This document shows positions 10,501 through 20,165 of a DNA stretch of 64,000 bases, piece by piece. The translations under genes were made by a program, and so were the position numbers. Source of the stretch: Brachionus manjavacas (lineage: Eukaryota > Rotifera > Eurotatoria > Ploima > Brachionidae); the NCBI GenBank assembly GCA_019054805.1, contig JAHQIY010000008.1:295501-359500 (forward strand), written 5' to 3'. A model generated the notes under the pieces. That model was not told the origin of the DNA. It did not search any database and was given only the letters and a program-made list of their open reading frames with translations. The first letter of the stretch is position 1, and the number at the start of each line of letters is the position of its first letter.

Positions 10501-13248
10501 GATGGAAATTTAGCAGACTTGTTTTTAAGTCACAGTTTTAAGTCTAAGTCAGAAAAATTTAAGTCAAAGCCAATGTCTTAAAAAATTTTTTTCATTTTTT
10601 TAGTGAAGTTTAGTCGAGTCAACTAATTTTAAAACTAAACTTTTTTTGGATTAAAATAAAAAATCATATTTATTTTTTAGTTTAAAAATCAGAAAATTAG
10701 TTGACTTGACTAAACTTCACTTAAAAAAAAAAAAATTTAAGTCATTGACTTGACTTGACTTGACTTAAGACTTTTGACTTAAAAACAAGTCTGAAATTTA
10801 GGAATTGCAGAGCTAGCTGCTTTTAGTATTTGAGCGGAAATTTGACTGTTAATGTGATTTATATTACCTGACAGCAAGTTAAGACCGTATAGCCGAATGG
10901 TTTGCGTTGCATGCAAGCAGAGGATCGAGGGTTCAAGACCCGCTGAGGGTGTAAAAATCTTCAAAATATCTCTGCAACACGGGGCGAATGTTTAAACCTC
11001 TTACATCATAATAAAAATTGCGGACCAGATGATCAACTCAATGCAGTAGCCTCTGTGTCAGATCGTAGCCGTTGCTCAAAAAGGTATTTGAAAAGGAGAT
11101 GAGCGCCTTCCCATTATCCACTAGGATAGAATAGGGACAATTATTAAGTTAAAAACACATGAGTCCAGACTTGGCTTAAATTTTTCCATGCATTTTTTAC
11201 ACTTAAACGTATTGTTTTATATCGTATTTGATGACACAGTGACAAATTGACTTTAGTTAGCCCATAGTAATAATTGTATTCTTTATCCAAAGATGCAGCA
11301 CATATTTCACCACAATTCAAGCGGCAACAATGCTTACACAAACGAACTGTTGTCCAAAGAGGTTCTGAGAGCCATTTCTCTACATCCGGTAAAAAAATAC
11401 GAGTACCAATACAGACTGCACAATTTTCTAAATTACCGCAAAATTGTCGACCTAAGACAAAGATATTTGGAATTAAAACGAGAGGTATTCAAGCTCAGAA
11501 ACGATATGGCCAATGGTTCAGCTAGCACAGCCAAGACAACAACTACATCTAAGCAGGAAGACAACTTTGAAGTCGAAAGCGAATTCGAAAATTTGGCCTT
11601 TGACAAAAACGAAAATTTGTCTTCTCATTTGGTCAAAAACCGCTTCTATTTGCCACCATCGTTAAGAACAGTGGAAAACTTGAGCAAACGCGAGCACAGA
11701 CATGACTTTGACTTTTTCACCAGAAGCCTTTTTGCCAGCTCGTACATCTCGCCAAAACGAGGACTCGAAGGCTACTGGAAAAAAATCCTCAACGACAACA
11801 TAAGACAAATCATGGACGAAATAAACCAGAACAGCATCGAAAGAGGCAGACTCATCGACTTCAAAGACATTTTGTATGGCTACATGCGACACCATCCATT
11901 GTACGGCATTGACTTTGTGCTCGACATCCTCCTGGTCTACCGCAAATACGAGGGCCGCAAGATGACTGTGCCAGTGCGCAGACATGCCTACGTCCGAAAC
12001 ACATACTCTAGCCTAATGTTCCGAGAAGACAATCTTGACAGCTCTATCTATTTTCAGCTGCCAGAAAAGTACCGCAGTCGAACAAGCACTCTCGATGAAG
12101 CAGACAAGTCACAATTTTTAAGTGAGAACAAAAATTTGGTCAAACGCCTGGCTGACTTTGTCATTCCAGACATGGTCAAAAATTTGTTCGCAAGTCCGAT
12201 CAAGACTAGCTCGGACAGTGAGCAAACACATGCGAACAAATCGCTGAGCATCGATGCCAATTTGGTCAGCATAAATTTCACACAAACAAACAGTTTCTAC
12301 GTGAACAAGCTTGTTCAAGCCAAAAGGATAAACTTTGTGCTTCCGTTGACGGGTCGGTGGCAAATATTCACCAGATTTATGAAAAATTATGAAGATGTGT
12401 GTCTGAAGAGCAGAGAAAATGCCAAATTGGTGGTAGTGTTGTTTCAGAGTGAAGAAACAAAGCTCATTTTGGACGAAAAAAGCGGCGTCCTCATGAAACA
12501 AAGTGACAAAATTGAACAACTATTCCAACAGTTGAACCAAAAGTATTCTCTAGTCGATCAACTGAAGCTGGTGGTCAAGGCGGACAAGTTTTCGCGCTCA
12601 ATCGGATGCGAGATTGGCGCAGCGTTGTTCGCGCCTAGACAGTTGATTTTTTTTGTTGATGTTGACATCCATTTTACGAGTGATTTTTTGCTCAGGGCCC
12701 GACTGAACACCATCGAGTTTAAGCAGGTCTATTATCCCATTGTGTTCAGCGAGTACGACCCGGACGAGCCCGTCGAAGCCATCAAAATATTGGACTCGGC
12801 GGCCGATAGCTCAGCGCAATCGTCCAGGGTCAGAGAAAATCATCTGGACTTGAATATGGACACGGGCTATTGGAGACAGTTCGGCTTTGGCATTGTGGCT
12901 GTGTACAACAGTGATCTGAGGAGGGTCGGCGGATTCGACACTTCGATTGTCGGATGGGGCAAAGAAGATGTGGATTTGTATGAAAAATTTGTCAAATCGA
13001 ACATTACAATATTCAGGAGTGTTGATCCGGGTTTGATTCATGTGTTTCACAAGATAGAGTGCGATCCAAGTCTGGCTGAGGAGCAAATGATAATGTGCCT
13101 GGGGTCCAAGTCGACTTCGATCGCTTCGCAGAGAAAGCTGGCACAGTTGGTAATTGAGAAAAGGGCCTATATGAAAGTTTCTCGAGTTGAGAATTTTTTT
13201 AATTTGTCTGTGTTGAAGAAAATAAATCAGGAGGCCAAAATCAAATAG
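4403..13248 (+). CDS. CHSY: Chondroitin sulfate synthase (dual glycosyltransferase), three exons
   Basis: A Golgi type II membrane enzyme that builds chondroitin by alternately adding GlcA and GalNAc. Exons 4403-4506, 6479-7277 and 11293-13248 join in frame (phase 2 at the first junction, phase 0 at the second) into about 952 residues; human CHSY1 has 802. Order: a 50-residue cytoplasmic tail, one membrane helix at about residues 53-73 (TVLLILIGVFSGFFLATLL), an N-terminal beta-1,3-glucuronyltransferase-like half with RVDDDVYIKP (DDD at 200-202), the conserved linker SLHPVKKYEYQYRLHNF, then a GalNAc-transferase half with FFVDVDIHF (DVD at 757-759) and GWGKEDVDLYEKF. Both metal-binding acidic triplets are intact, which favours a catalytic CHSY over the polymerising factor CHPF. 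The ATG at 4403 is the first in an open frame leading to a perfect donor. Family function is established knowledge; the splice model is read from the sequence. Confidence 0.92.
4507..6478 (+). other. Chondroitin synthase intron 1
   Basis: A 1.97-kb AT-rich intron, GTAAGT...TCATGTAG. It is mostly low complexity. At 5098 there is one end of a MITE related to the one at 10514 (CAGACTTGTTTAAAAGTCA). At 5525-5673, minus strand, lies an unusually GC-rich 45-codon open segment (contains EEITEMGKAMDRLEGKP) that looks like a captured or fossil coding fragment. I cannot assign it. Confidence 0.55.
6479..7277 (+). CDS. CHSY: Chondroitin synthase exon 2 (membrane helix and DDD domain)
   Basis: The acceptor is TTTATCATGTAG^G and the donor is TATGAG^GTATTT. 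The open frame continues past 7277 to 7340, but that tail is intronic. It encodes residues 35-301: basic tail, membrane helix, a Cys/polar stem, and the N-terminal transferase domain with VDDDVYIKPDKLEMFLRSL and FCMGGPGIVMSRETL. It ends in CTWSYE, which joins directly to MQHIF of the next exon as in vertebrate CHSY proteins. Confidence 0.9.
7552..8673. mobile_element. DNA transposon remnant with about 100-base terminal inverted repeats
   Basis: The left arm begins CCACCTGATCACAAAATTTA (7552) and the right arm ends TAAATTTTGTGATCAGGTGG (8673). Similarity continues inward for about 100 bases, including AAAAAATATGAACACATG. Between the arms are two decayed coding segments on the plus strand: one Cys-rich (YPERECLNCKCKCELRK near 7850) and one near 8140-8440 (RADDFVLRKNRNRNIDDLLN, broken by stops). 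The superfamily is not identifiable from what remains. Confidence 0.65.
9788..10450 (-). mobile_element. Jockey-like LINE fragment (reverse transcriptase)
   Basis: Minus-strand translation of 9788-10114 contains SLLFADDLVTFFIFKKYGN, the reverse transcriptase catalytic FADD box, and downstream KWKLEMSPEKCSYIFYS. Both match the other LINE copies in this window. Upstream of it (10130-10450) the sequence is still LINE-like but frameshifted. Neither end is defined. Confidence 0.7.
10514..10793. repeat. MITE, 280 bp, TIR CAGACTTGTTTTTAAGTCA
   Basis: The left end CAGACTTGTTTTTAAGTCA (10514) mirrors TGACTTAAAAACAAGTCTG (ending 10793). Sub-terminal AAGTC/GACTT motifs repeat many times (GACTTGACTTGACTTGACTT near 10747). 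Related ends occur at 5098, 36911-37143 and, with a G/C change, 52334-52822. The element has no coding capacity. Confidence 0.75.
10880..11145 (+). mobile_element. tRNA-derived SINE
   Basis: A tRNA-like head carries an A box (TAGCCGAATGG, 10890-10900) and a B box (GGTTCAAGACC, 10930-10940) at tRNA-like spacing. A unique body follows, ending CACTAGGATAGAATAGGGACAATT. The 3' 120 bases (about 11021-11141) recur with few differences at 62428-62541, confirming a dispersed element. It is not a functional tRNA gene: I see no acceptor stem pairing or CCA-proximal symmetry. Confidence 0.72.
11293..13248 (+). CDS. CHSY: Chondroitin synthase exon 3 (linker and DVD domain)
   Basis: This exon has 651 codons to TAG, behind the acceptor TTTATCCAAAG. 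It encodes residues 302-952: the linker with SLHPVKKYEYQYRLHNFLNYR, a long charged insert rich in K/E/S, the chondroitin GalNAc-transferase domain (FVLPLTGRWQIFTRFMKNYE, then DVD at 757-759) and the C-terminal GWGKEDVDLYEKF and VFHKIECDPSL motifs. The insert explains why the protein is longer than vertebrate CHSY1. Confidence 0.93.
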   Translation: MQHIFHHNSSGNNAYTNELLSKEVLRAISLHPVKKYEYQYRLHNFLNYRKIVDLRQRYLELKREVFKLRNDMANGSASTAKTTTTSKQEDNFEVESEFENLAFDKNENLSSHLVKNRFYLPPSLRTVENLSKREHRHDFDFFTRSLFASSYISPKRGLEGYWKKILNDNIRQIMDEINQNSIERGRLIDFKDILYGYMRHHPLYGIDFVLDILLVYRKYEGRKMTVPVRRHAYVRNTYSSLMFREDNLDSSIYFQLPEKYRSRTSTLDEADKSQFLSENKNLVKRLADFVIPDMVKNLFASPIKTSSDSEQTHANKSLSIDANLVSINFTQTNSFYVNKLVQAKRINFVLPLTGRWQIFTRFMKNYEDVCLKSRENAKLVVVLFQSEETKLILDEKSGVLMKQSDKIEQLFQQLNQKYSLVDQLKLVVKADKFSRSIGCEIGAALFAPRQLIFFVDVDIHFTSDFLLRARLNTIEFKQVYYPIVFSEYDPDEPVEAIKILDSAADSSAQSSRVRENHLDLNMDTGYWRQFGFGIVAVYNSDLRRVGGFDTSIVGWGKEDVDLYEKFVKSNITIFRSVDPGLIHVFHKIECDPSLAEEQMIMCLGSKSTSIASQRKLAQLVIEKRAYMKVSRVENFFNLSVLKKINQEAKIK

Positions 13249-13324
13249 TTTCAAAAATTGAGCATATTTTTTGAACAAAATTTAATTTAATTTAATTTTT
13301 ACTTCGTTTTTCCAATAACAAAAA

Positions 13325-13330
13325 ATAAAC
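13325..13330 (+). promoter_or_regulatory. Probable polyadenylation signal of chondroitin synthase
   Basis: AATAAA lies 77 bases after the stop codon, the first canonical hexamer downstream. In such AT-rich DNA the hexamer is frequent by chance, so support is positional only. Confidence 0.4.
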
Positions 13331-13929
13331 ATTTTCAATCCAAAATTGTTTTTCAATTGAATTTAAGGTTTTTTTGTTTACCTATTTAATGAGACCAAAT
13401 TTAAAAAAGACAAAAGTCTATCTGGTAATTATTAGCCAATTCACTTTTTGAGTCAAATTTACCATGTCTTTTGTTCAAACTACTGAAACAAAAAAAACAT
13501 ACAAATTTAATACAAATAAAAAATAAAAAAAATTTTAAATTTCGAAATTTAATCTTTCATTTTTCGATATAAAAATTTAATAACATGTGATTTAAATTTT
13601 CAGATAAAATTTTTTTAAATGAATCAACACTGCATCTTATAAAAAAATTTAAAAAATAAAACTATTAATAAATTTTGAAAAAAAAATCTATAAACTCATG
13701 TTGAAGACTCTAAGAGTAAATTCCGAATCCAACATTTTTTCTATTTGAGTTAATTACAAAGTTTTTATGTTATAACAATTAAAATTAAAATTAGCTAGAA
13801 AATACCTTGAAAATGGAATATTTTCCAAAAATAAAACCCAAATTTTACTTTTACTCTAAAAAAAAAGCTTAAATTTTTCTTATTTTCTATTTGGAAATTA
13901 GCTTCGCAATTTTTTAGTTTTTAATTTAT
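13331..13929. other. AT-rich intergenic stretch
   Basis: I see no gene, repeat family member or structured element here. It is homopolymer-rich sequence between the chondroitin synthase 3' end and the hAT remnant. Confidence 0.5.
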
Positions 13930-13931
13930 TT

Positions 13932-15820
13932 TTGAGAGTAAAGACAGTTTTTTTTGTTCGAGTAAAAGTTAAATTTGGAAGAGCAGAGAAAAATTTAATT
14001 TACTTCCAGGCAAATTTGGTTAAGCAAAATGTTGTACATGAATTAAGCAACATTGAATTCTGCTCGCTAACGTGTGATATTTGGAGCTCGAATTCTAACA
14101 TGTCTTATTTGGGTGTTACAGCTCATTTCATCAATGGAAAATACATGTTAACAAGTAGATTGCTTTGTTTAAAGTATCTTGAATGTAGTCATACATCAGA
14201 TAATTTGTTTGTAATTTTAAATGAAATAATAGAAGAGTGGAATAAACTTGTGGATTTGTATGCACCTCGAGTATGCAATCCAAGCATGGAGACCACACCT
14301 CCTCGGCGAGATAAACACACTGGAAAAAGTTCAGCGTCGTGCCACTAAAGTCCCAAGTCAACTCCGCGACATGACATACGAAGACAGGTGCCTAAAACTG
14401 AACTTAACAACTCTGGAGGAGAGGAGAGCCAGGGGTGATTTGATAGAAATGTTCAAAATTCAGAAAGGACTTGACACTGTCGAATGGCACTCCTCTCTAC
14501 AAGTTGGACCGCCCAGAAGCGGGCATCGAGGCCACATCAGACCAGAGCTAGTGAAGGACTGTTTAATAAGACGTAACGCTTTCCGCAACAGGGTAGCACG
14601 AATGTGGAACAAGCTACCCGATTTAGTCATTGATGCACCAAGTGTCAACTCTTTCAAGAAGAGGATTGACGACCAAAGAACAGGCTGCTCATAGGACTTA
14701 GGTTCTCTTGCTGGAGTCACCCGGCAACTCGCAGTCATCCAACTACTACTACTACTACTAACTTGTGTGCAAATGATCTCTTAAAAATAAAAGTTATAAA
14801 AACAAAAATTGTTAAAAAATGTACATTAATAAGATGGAATAGTACATTTGATATGTTGGAATCAATTTTATTAAATAAGAACGCTTTATCTAGTATGGCT
14901 TTCGATTTTGAAAATCAAAGTATTAAAGAAAAAATTTTGAATCCACTTGAAATAATTTTAGTTGAGGATTACTGCGAGTTAATGGAGTGTTTGAAAGATA
15001 TAACTGAAATTTTAAGTGCTAGAAATTATGTCACAATGTCAATCGTGTTTCCAGCTCTTTACGCTTTAATGAATTAGGAAATAAATTCTATTAGACTTGA
15101 AACTAATGCAATTAAAAGTCTAAGAGACGAATTGTTAAGCTCTCCAAAAGGAAGATTTACTTATTTGCTAGAAAATGATTTATTTGTTGCTTCAACATTT
15201 TTAAATTATCGTTACAAAAATCTCTCATTCATTAAAAATTTAGAAGAGAATAAAAATTTAAAAAAAAGAGCTAAAAATTTTATTGTCAATATTTAAAATG
15301 ATAAACTCATGACAAATTCACCAAATCTGTTAACACCGAACTTGAACATTGCAAATACCCCAAGCTCAACATCTTCGAACAGCTCAACTCAAATTTTTGA
15401 AACAATTAATTCAACTCCAATATCGACTAATATTCAACAAAGAAGGAGAATTGTGAAAAAAGCTTCAAAGAAAGAGCGTATAGAATTTTTTTTAAAAAAG
15501 CTGTCAAAAGAAGATAAATCAACTAATCTAAAAAGCCAAACACAAAATGAACTCGAAGTTTATGAAACCCATCGTTTAATTATTGAGGATAAAGATATAA
15601 AAAACAATCATTTATGCTAGGTCCATTGTATTTTTTTAAAGTTTGTGAACAAACATTTCCTTGTTTAAGTAAAGTGGCTAAGCTTTTTTTGTCCATTCCC
15701 GCTACATCAGTACCCGCCGAGTCTCTTTTTAGCATTGCTGGCATTATTCAGGATGAACAGCGAAATAGATTTAATCTAAGCCGACTGGAGCAATTGAATT
15801 TTATAAAATTTAATATATAA
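13932..15820 (+). pseudogene. hAT transposase remnant, split by a LINE insertion
   Basis: Fragments in three frames spell a hAT transposase. The N-proximal RNase H-like part has FCSLTCDIWSSNSNMSYLGV (13932-14240). The middle is RWNSTFDMLESILLNK to FPALYALMN (14763-15077). A Ser/Thr-rich spacer follows (15309-15600). The C-terminal dimerisation domain is diagnostic: PCLSKVAKLFLSIPATSVPAESLFSIAG (15614-15820). Stops and frameshifts separate the parts and a CR1-like LINE sits at 14253-14759, so it is dead. No TIRs were located. Confidence 0.85.
14253..14759 (+). mobile_element. CR1/Rex-like LINE 3' fragment inserted in the hAT, with an 8-bp target duplication
   Basis: One open frame (14248-14694) encodes the C-terminal end of a CR1/Rex-type ORF2: HLEYAIQAWRPHL, LEKVQRRATK, TLEERRARGDLIEMFKI, and a RVARMWNKLPDLV tail with a final SVNSFKKRID. 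It ends in a (CTA)n microsatellite (14745-14759), typical of the group's 3' tail. AACTTGTG flanks it on both sides (14245-14252 and 14760-14767), a target-site duplication. The coding part is uninterrupted, suggesting a relatively recent insertion. This family is distinct from the Jockey-like copies elsewhere. Confidence 0.85.
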
Positions 15821-16334
15821 TAAATGCATTGGTTTTGTTATTATTTTAATTTTACAAAAGAATTTTAATTTTTTGCTGCTTAATTTGGTTTGATAAAAAA
15901 ATTTCATTTTGATTAATTTCCTTAAATCAAAATTATTTCAATTTTTATAAAATGAAATTCACAGTTCCGAAATAAATTTGATAAATCAATTGCAGAATTT
16001 TTATTCAAAACAATTACGTTGGCTTTTATTTTGAATATTTAGTTTTGAAAATTAGAAAAAAATTCCTAATCAAATTTATTCCGAATCTTAACAACCCTAC
16101 TGTAAATGCAAAAAGTGCAACTTTCAATTTTGCATTTAATATCAAAGCCTGCTAAATTTTCAGATTTATGAAGAAATTAAATTTCAATATAATCGAGTTG
16201 GCGCATTTTGCAGAGATTCTGCACACCATTAAACTAAGAAGAAGAGCCTTGAAATCAGTTCAAATAACAATTTAGGAAAAAATCTTTAAATATAAAAGAT
16301 GTTTTAAAAAAAAACCTAAAATGTTTTTTGAACC
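15821..16334. other. AT-rich intergenic stretch
   Basis: It holds low-complexity A/T sequence after the hAT stop codon. No gene or repeat is recognised. Confidence 0.45.
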
Positions 16335-17280
16335 ATTGATTACGAACTCTTATGCACTTTGTCGATGCAAATTTTCGTTGTAAGACGATGACTTTGGCAT
16401 GCAAACAGGTCAAAATAAAACACACAGCATCAAAAATAAAAATTGAACAATATAAAATTGTCAACATTTTTAAAAACTTAAAGAAATAAGGTAATTAAAA
16501 TCAAAACTGATTATGCTGCAAATATAGTTAAATTAAGAAGGCTTCATTATTTACTTGGAACAAATAAAAAGGAAAAACAAAAAAATCCAATAATGATCTG
16601 CATGACCACTGGGGGAATAAGTTCTCAAACTTTATTTTGTGGTTACCATTAAAAAAAAATTTTAATTAGACAATTGACAATGAGCGTGTTTTTAAAGCAT
16701 TGACACATTTTTATATTTTAAAGTAAATATTCTTTAGTGTTTTCAGTGTCCTTTTAAAGATTAATTAAAAAATTTTTGAAAACGATATCCAACAAATTAA
16801 GAAATCAGTAAAATTCAAGTAAAGCTTTCTTAAAAAACCGTTTCCACCAGCATTTGAAGGTGAAATAGCTGAATATTTATATGCGCTAAAATAGTTTTAA
16901 TTCTTTTTTTTGGCTTTTATGTATTAAATGCTCAAGACTCAGTATGTAAAGAACTTTATTTTGTACACTTTTTACGGGTATTTCTAATGAGATCTTCTCA
17001 AATATCAAATGTGAAAACATTATGCGTAAAAAGTGTTTTTTATTTCTTCTTTGGTTGCTGATCCGTCAACCTGCAAAAGAACAGCGATGTCAATTGTTTA
17101 AAAGTTTTGAATGAAATCTATAGAAATTCGAATATACCCCGAAAAATTTAAAATAAATACTTTAAAATAAATTTTTTAAAATAAATACTAACAGTTAATC
17201 AAATTTGTTTACCAAGTTAATTAACTCCATTATCTTTGCTTGAATTTAAGCTGGTACTGTTGAAGCGTTATTGACCGACT
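16335..17280 (+). mobile_element. hAT-derived repeat, copy 1
   Basis: This segment and 62935-63765 are diverged copies in the same orientation. The first part translates as HFVDANFRCKTMTLACKQVK and then KIKTDYAANIVKLRRLH. This resembles the hAT transposase core around the second catalytic Asp (a 'TDNAANM'-type motif). A second conserved block at 16850-17270 includes the open stretch FEGEIAEYLYALK followed by a stop. In that block TGGTTGCTGATCCGT and ACTCCATTATCTT are shared between the copies. A deletion-derived hAT element is the best reading. Confidence 0.65.
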
Positions 17281-19089
17281 TTGAATCCATACCATCAATT
17301 ATCAGCTTTTTTTAAAACAAGCAACCGTTTTTTTACTGATCGCCCACGCTTCAGCTTAGGGTAAAACTTATTTTTAAAAAATACTAAGTTAAATCGAAGC
17401 CAATTAGCAACGTTACTAAAAATTTACATGTCTTAAATAAAGTCTATTTTTAAACGATGAATATTTGACATTTTTATGTTTTAATAAATTTTAAAATTGT
17501 CTTATTAAGTTTTTATCTTAAACAACTTTCATTAATTTTAAATATTTATTTCAATAATTTAACCTTCCAAACATTTAATTAATTACATTTTATAAATTTT
17601 CCAGCATTTAATTTTTATAATACTTAATTTAAAAAACTCTCGATACAGATTTTTCAATAAACCAAAAAATTTAATTCTTTAAAATTTACAGCAAATATTT
17701 ATAAAATTTCCATAATAAAATAAAATTTAACTTAATAATAAAGCAACGCCAGATCCCTAAAGCAGCGTTTAGCCCCGAATTTTTTTTATATTAAATCCCA
17801 CGACGTTTTAAAAGAAAGTTGAAAAATAAAATTTGTTTTATTTAGTATGATGATATCGATTATTCTCTTTCGTTTCCCGAAATAATGGAAAATTTGGACA
17901 GGAATACCTTAAAGCCCCCAAAAATTAAAAAAAATGTGACAAAAAATTCTATGCGAGGAAATTTTAACTTTCAAAATAAACGATCTAAATCAATCCCTCT
18001 ACAAGAACTATAAAAAAGAACAATATATATGGCTGCTACTGGAATACAGATATGTGTTTTAGGTTCATTGACTAAAGAAAAATATTTATGAAAGTTTAAA
18101 AAGTGTTGAAAATTATAATAATTGTTTTTTGTGTAAATTTTAAAGGATTTAATTTAAAAAAGATTTGATTTAATTTTTTGTGTTTGAATTTCGAAATGTA
18201 TCCAATTTTCAAAAAACATTAAAAAATTACAATTTTTCAAATATTTTTTTTCAGTTTCAAATCATTTATTCTTTATAAATTTTGACTTGATTGACAATTG
18301 AACGTTTGTTTAATGCATTTTTACAAAAACTCAATTGATAAAAAATGGAAAACAGAGCGTAGATTTCTAAACTACAAATATTATCTTAAGGATCATTATA
18401 TCACAAACCAAAAGTGAAAATTTACAAAAAACACCATATAATTTTTTATGCTTGCAATTTAAACTTAAAATTATTTTTTTTTGGAACTGAGATTTATTAA
18501 AAATCTTGACAGTTTTTATTTGATTGTGTTAAAATTGACAGGACAGAGTTCCTTTCTAGCTAATAAGACTGAATAAGAGAAAAAAGAAGATCAATTAGAA
18601 TCGATCAAATTCTGTTCGGAAAACCTTCAGGGAAGTTTCACTGAATTAAAATAACCAGTTAGAATTCACTTTTAATGAATGCCCTGTAGGAATGAAAATA
18701 AAGTATATATTACCCTGGATCCAGTCAGTTTAGATCGGTATCCTCTCAGAGCAGACTTGACAATTGTTAATCACACTTAAGAGGTACTAGAATAGGAAAA
18801 GCGGACCTCTCTCCTTTAACGGCGACATCTTAATGACGACCTGAAATTCGATGTCTATAAAAAAAAAATATATAATAAGTTGAAAAAGTAATTATTTTTA
18901 ATTGTTAAAATAAAATTATGTAAATTTTTTTTTAGGAATATATTCTGGAATCCCCAAAAGAGACAAAAAATATAGTCTTTAATTTTATAAAATTTCCCTT
19001 TTAATCATTTCACTTTGATTTTTTTTAATTAATGCCAAATCTGGCGAAATTTTTGAAATATATAAATAAATAAAATAGATATGTTTTTC
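17281..19089. other. Intergenic DNA with a degraded direct-repeat unit
   Basis: Mostly AT-rich. It contains a diverged arm of the 2189-2906 foldback family (18183-18265) and a 190-base unit at about 18470-18660 that recurs at 20240-20431 (shared ACAGAGTTCCTTT, AGCTAATAAGA). A less AT-rich block at 18700-18860 (CTCTCCTTTAACGGCGACATC) is unidentified. I see no gene. Confidence 0.45.
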
Positions 19090-20165
19090 GTTAGTAGCTA
19101 ATTTATTTTTAAAGTAGCTAAATAAAAATATTTTTTAGTAGATAATTATTATAGTAGCTAAAATATTTTTTTAGTAGATAAATAAATTTACTAATAGATA
19201 ATTAAATTAATAGATAATTCGTAAAGTAGCTAAAAAAAAAATTAACACCTCATAACATATTGACATTTTTTTTTGAGTTCTTAATTATTCTTTGATGTAA
19301 TTGACATATGAATTTTTACAAATTGGCACCTCTTAAAGAAATCCAACTAATTAATGACCAGTTTTAGAATAAAAACTCAGTCTTTTTCAAACTTTTATAC
19401 AACATATCATAAAAAATTACATTATGTCGGAAGAAACATCTAGCTCAACTTCTATCTTAGCTTTACATCAAGCTCAGTCAAATATTGATGACACAGATAA
19501 CGATGCAAGTTTGATTGAAGAAGCAGTTATTCATAAAAAAAGAGGCAAAAATTTGAGTTATGAAGATTTTGCGGTATATTTTGCGGGAATTAAGTGAATG
19601 TTCATGTGAAGCCTGGTTAAAACATTTAGTCTGTAAACATGTAATCGGAGTGTCTTTTCATTTAGGCTTAAATAAATTACCGGGCGTTGATTTAAGCATT
19701 GAAGGGAACGCTAAAAGAGGTCGAAAAAAAAAAGCAAATCGAGCACTTCAAAGAAATTCAATTGGTCCTTTAAATACTGCTTTAGCCAATAATGAGAATA
19801 ATCACAATGATCAGCCAATTGTAGAACAACAAGACACTAATTTGGGTGAAATAGATTCATTAAATGTTTTACAAGCAAATGTTGCAAATCAACCAGTCAA
19901 ACGTAAAAGAGGTCGTCCTCCAAAAGCTAGTCAAAAAGAAGTCAATAATGGTGTTTCTAAAAGAAATAAATTGAGTAATGATTAAATAATTATTCTAATT
20001 ATATTTTATTGGTCATTTTTTGTATTTTTTTTTGTCTTATTTTTTTATTTTTTTCTTTATAATTAGCTACTTAAATAAAATAATTATCTACTTTTTATTT
20101 TTTTTTATCTATTTTTCTAAATAAAAATTAGCTACAAAAAAATAAAATTAGCTACTAACACAAAA
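19090..20165 (+). mobile_element. Internally deleted MULE-type DNA transposon
   Basis: The ends are inverted: GTTAGTAGCTAATTTATTTTT at about 19090 mirrors AAATTAGCTACTAAC ending near 20160. Each end carries several GTAGCTAA / GTAGATAA sub-terminal repeats (about five on each side). Between them lie the two ends of a transposase gene (see 19424-19985) without its catalytic middle, so it is a non-autonomous derivative. A target-site duplication was not evident. Confidence 0.7.
19424..19985 (+). pseudogene. MULE transposase remnant: N-terminus joined to SWIM finger and AT-hook
   Basis: The start MSEETSSSTSILALHQAQ (19424) runs 57 codons to a stop. A second frame then carries a SWIM zinc finger, CSCEAWLKHLVCKH (CxC...CxH, 19599-19640), an RGRKKKANR basic patch and a C-terminal AT-hook KRKRGRPPKAS. 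In MULE/FAR1-type transposases the DDE catalytic domain lies before the SWIM finger, and here it is missing. The junction near 19560-19600 is out of frame. The domains assign the superfamily; the loss of the centre is seen directly. Confidence 0.72.

Larger units (their letters stand above)
7278..11292 (+). other. Chondroitin synthase intron 2, loaded with transposon remnants
   Basis: A 4.0-kb intron, GTATTT...TTTATCCAAAG. It contains, in order, a TIR element (7552-8673), AT-rich sequence with TTTTACGTAA-type repeats (8800-8990), an inverted LINE fragment (9788-10450), a MITE (10514-10793) and a SINE (10880-11145). None is near-intact. The stretch from 9000 to 9780 shows nothing I recognise. 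Confidence 0.75.

Noticed and set aside
10885-10945. A genuine tRNA gene
   Set aside because: A and B boxes are present, but there is no acceptor stem and the sequence continues into a repeated body, so it is a SINE head.
11662-13278. Long antisense ORFs across chondroitin synthase exon 3
   Set aside because: They are shadows of a strongly biased coding exon on the other strand.
14131-14738. Antisense ORFs in the hAT/LINE region
   Set aside because: They lie opposite well-supported transposase and LINE frames and show no domain of their own.
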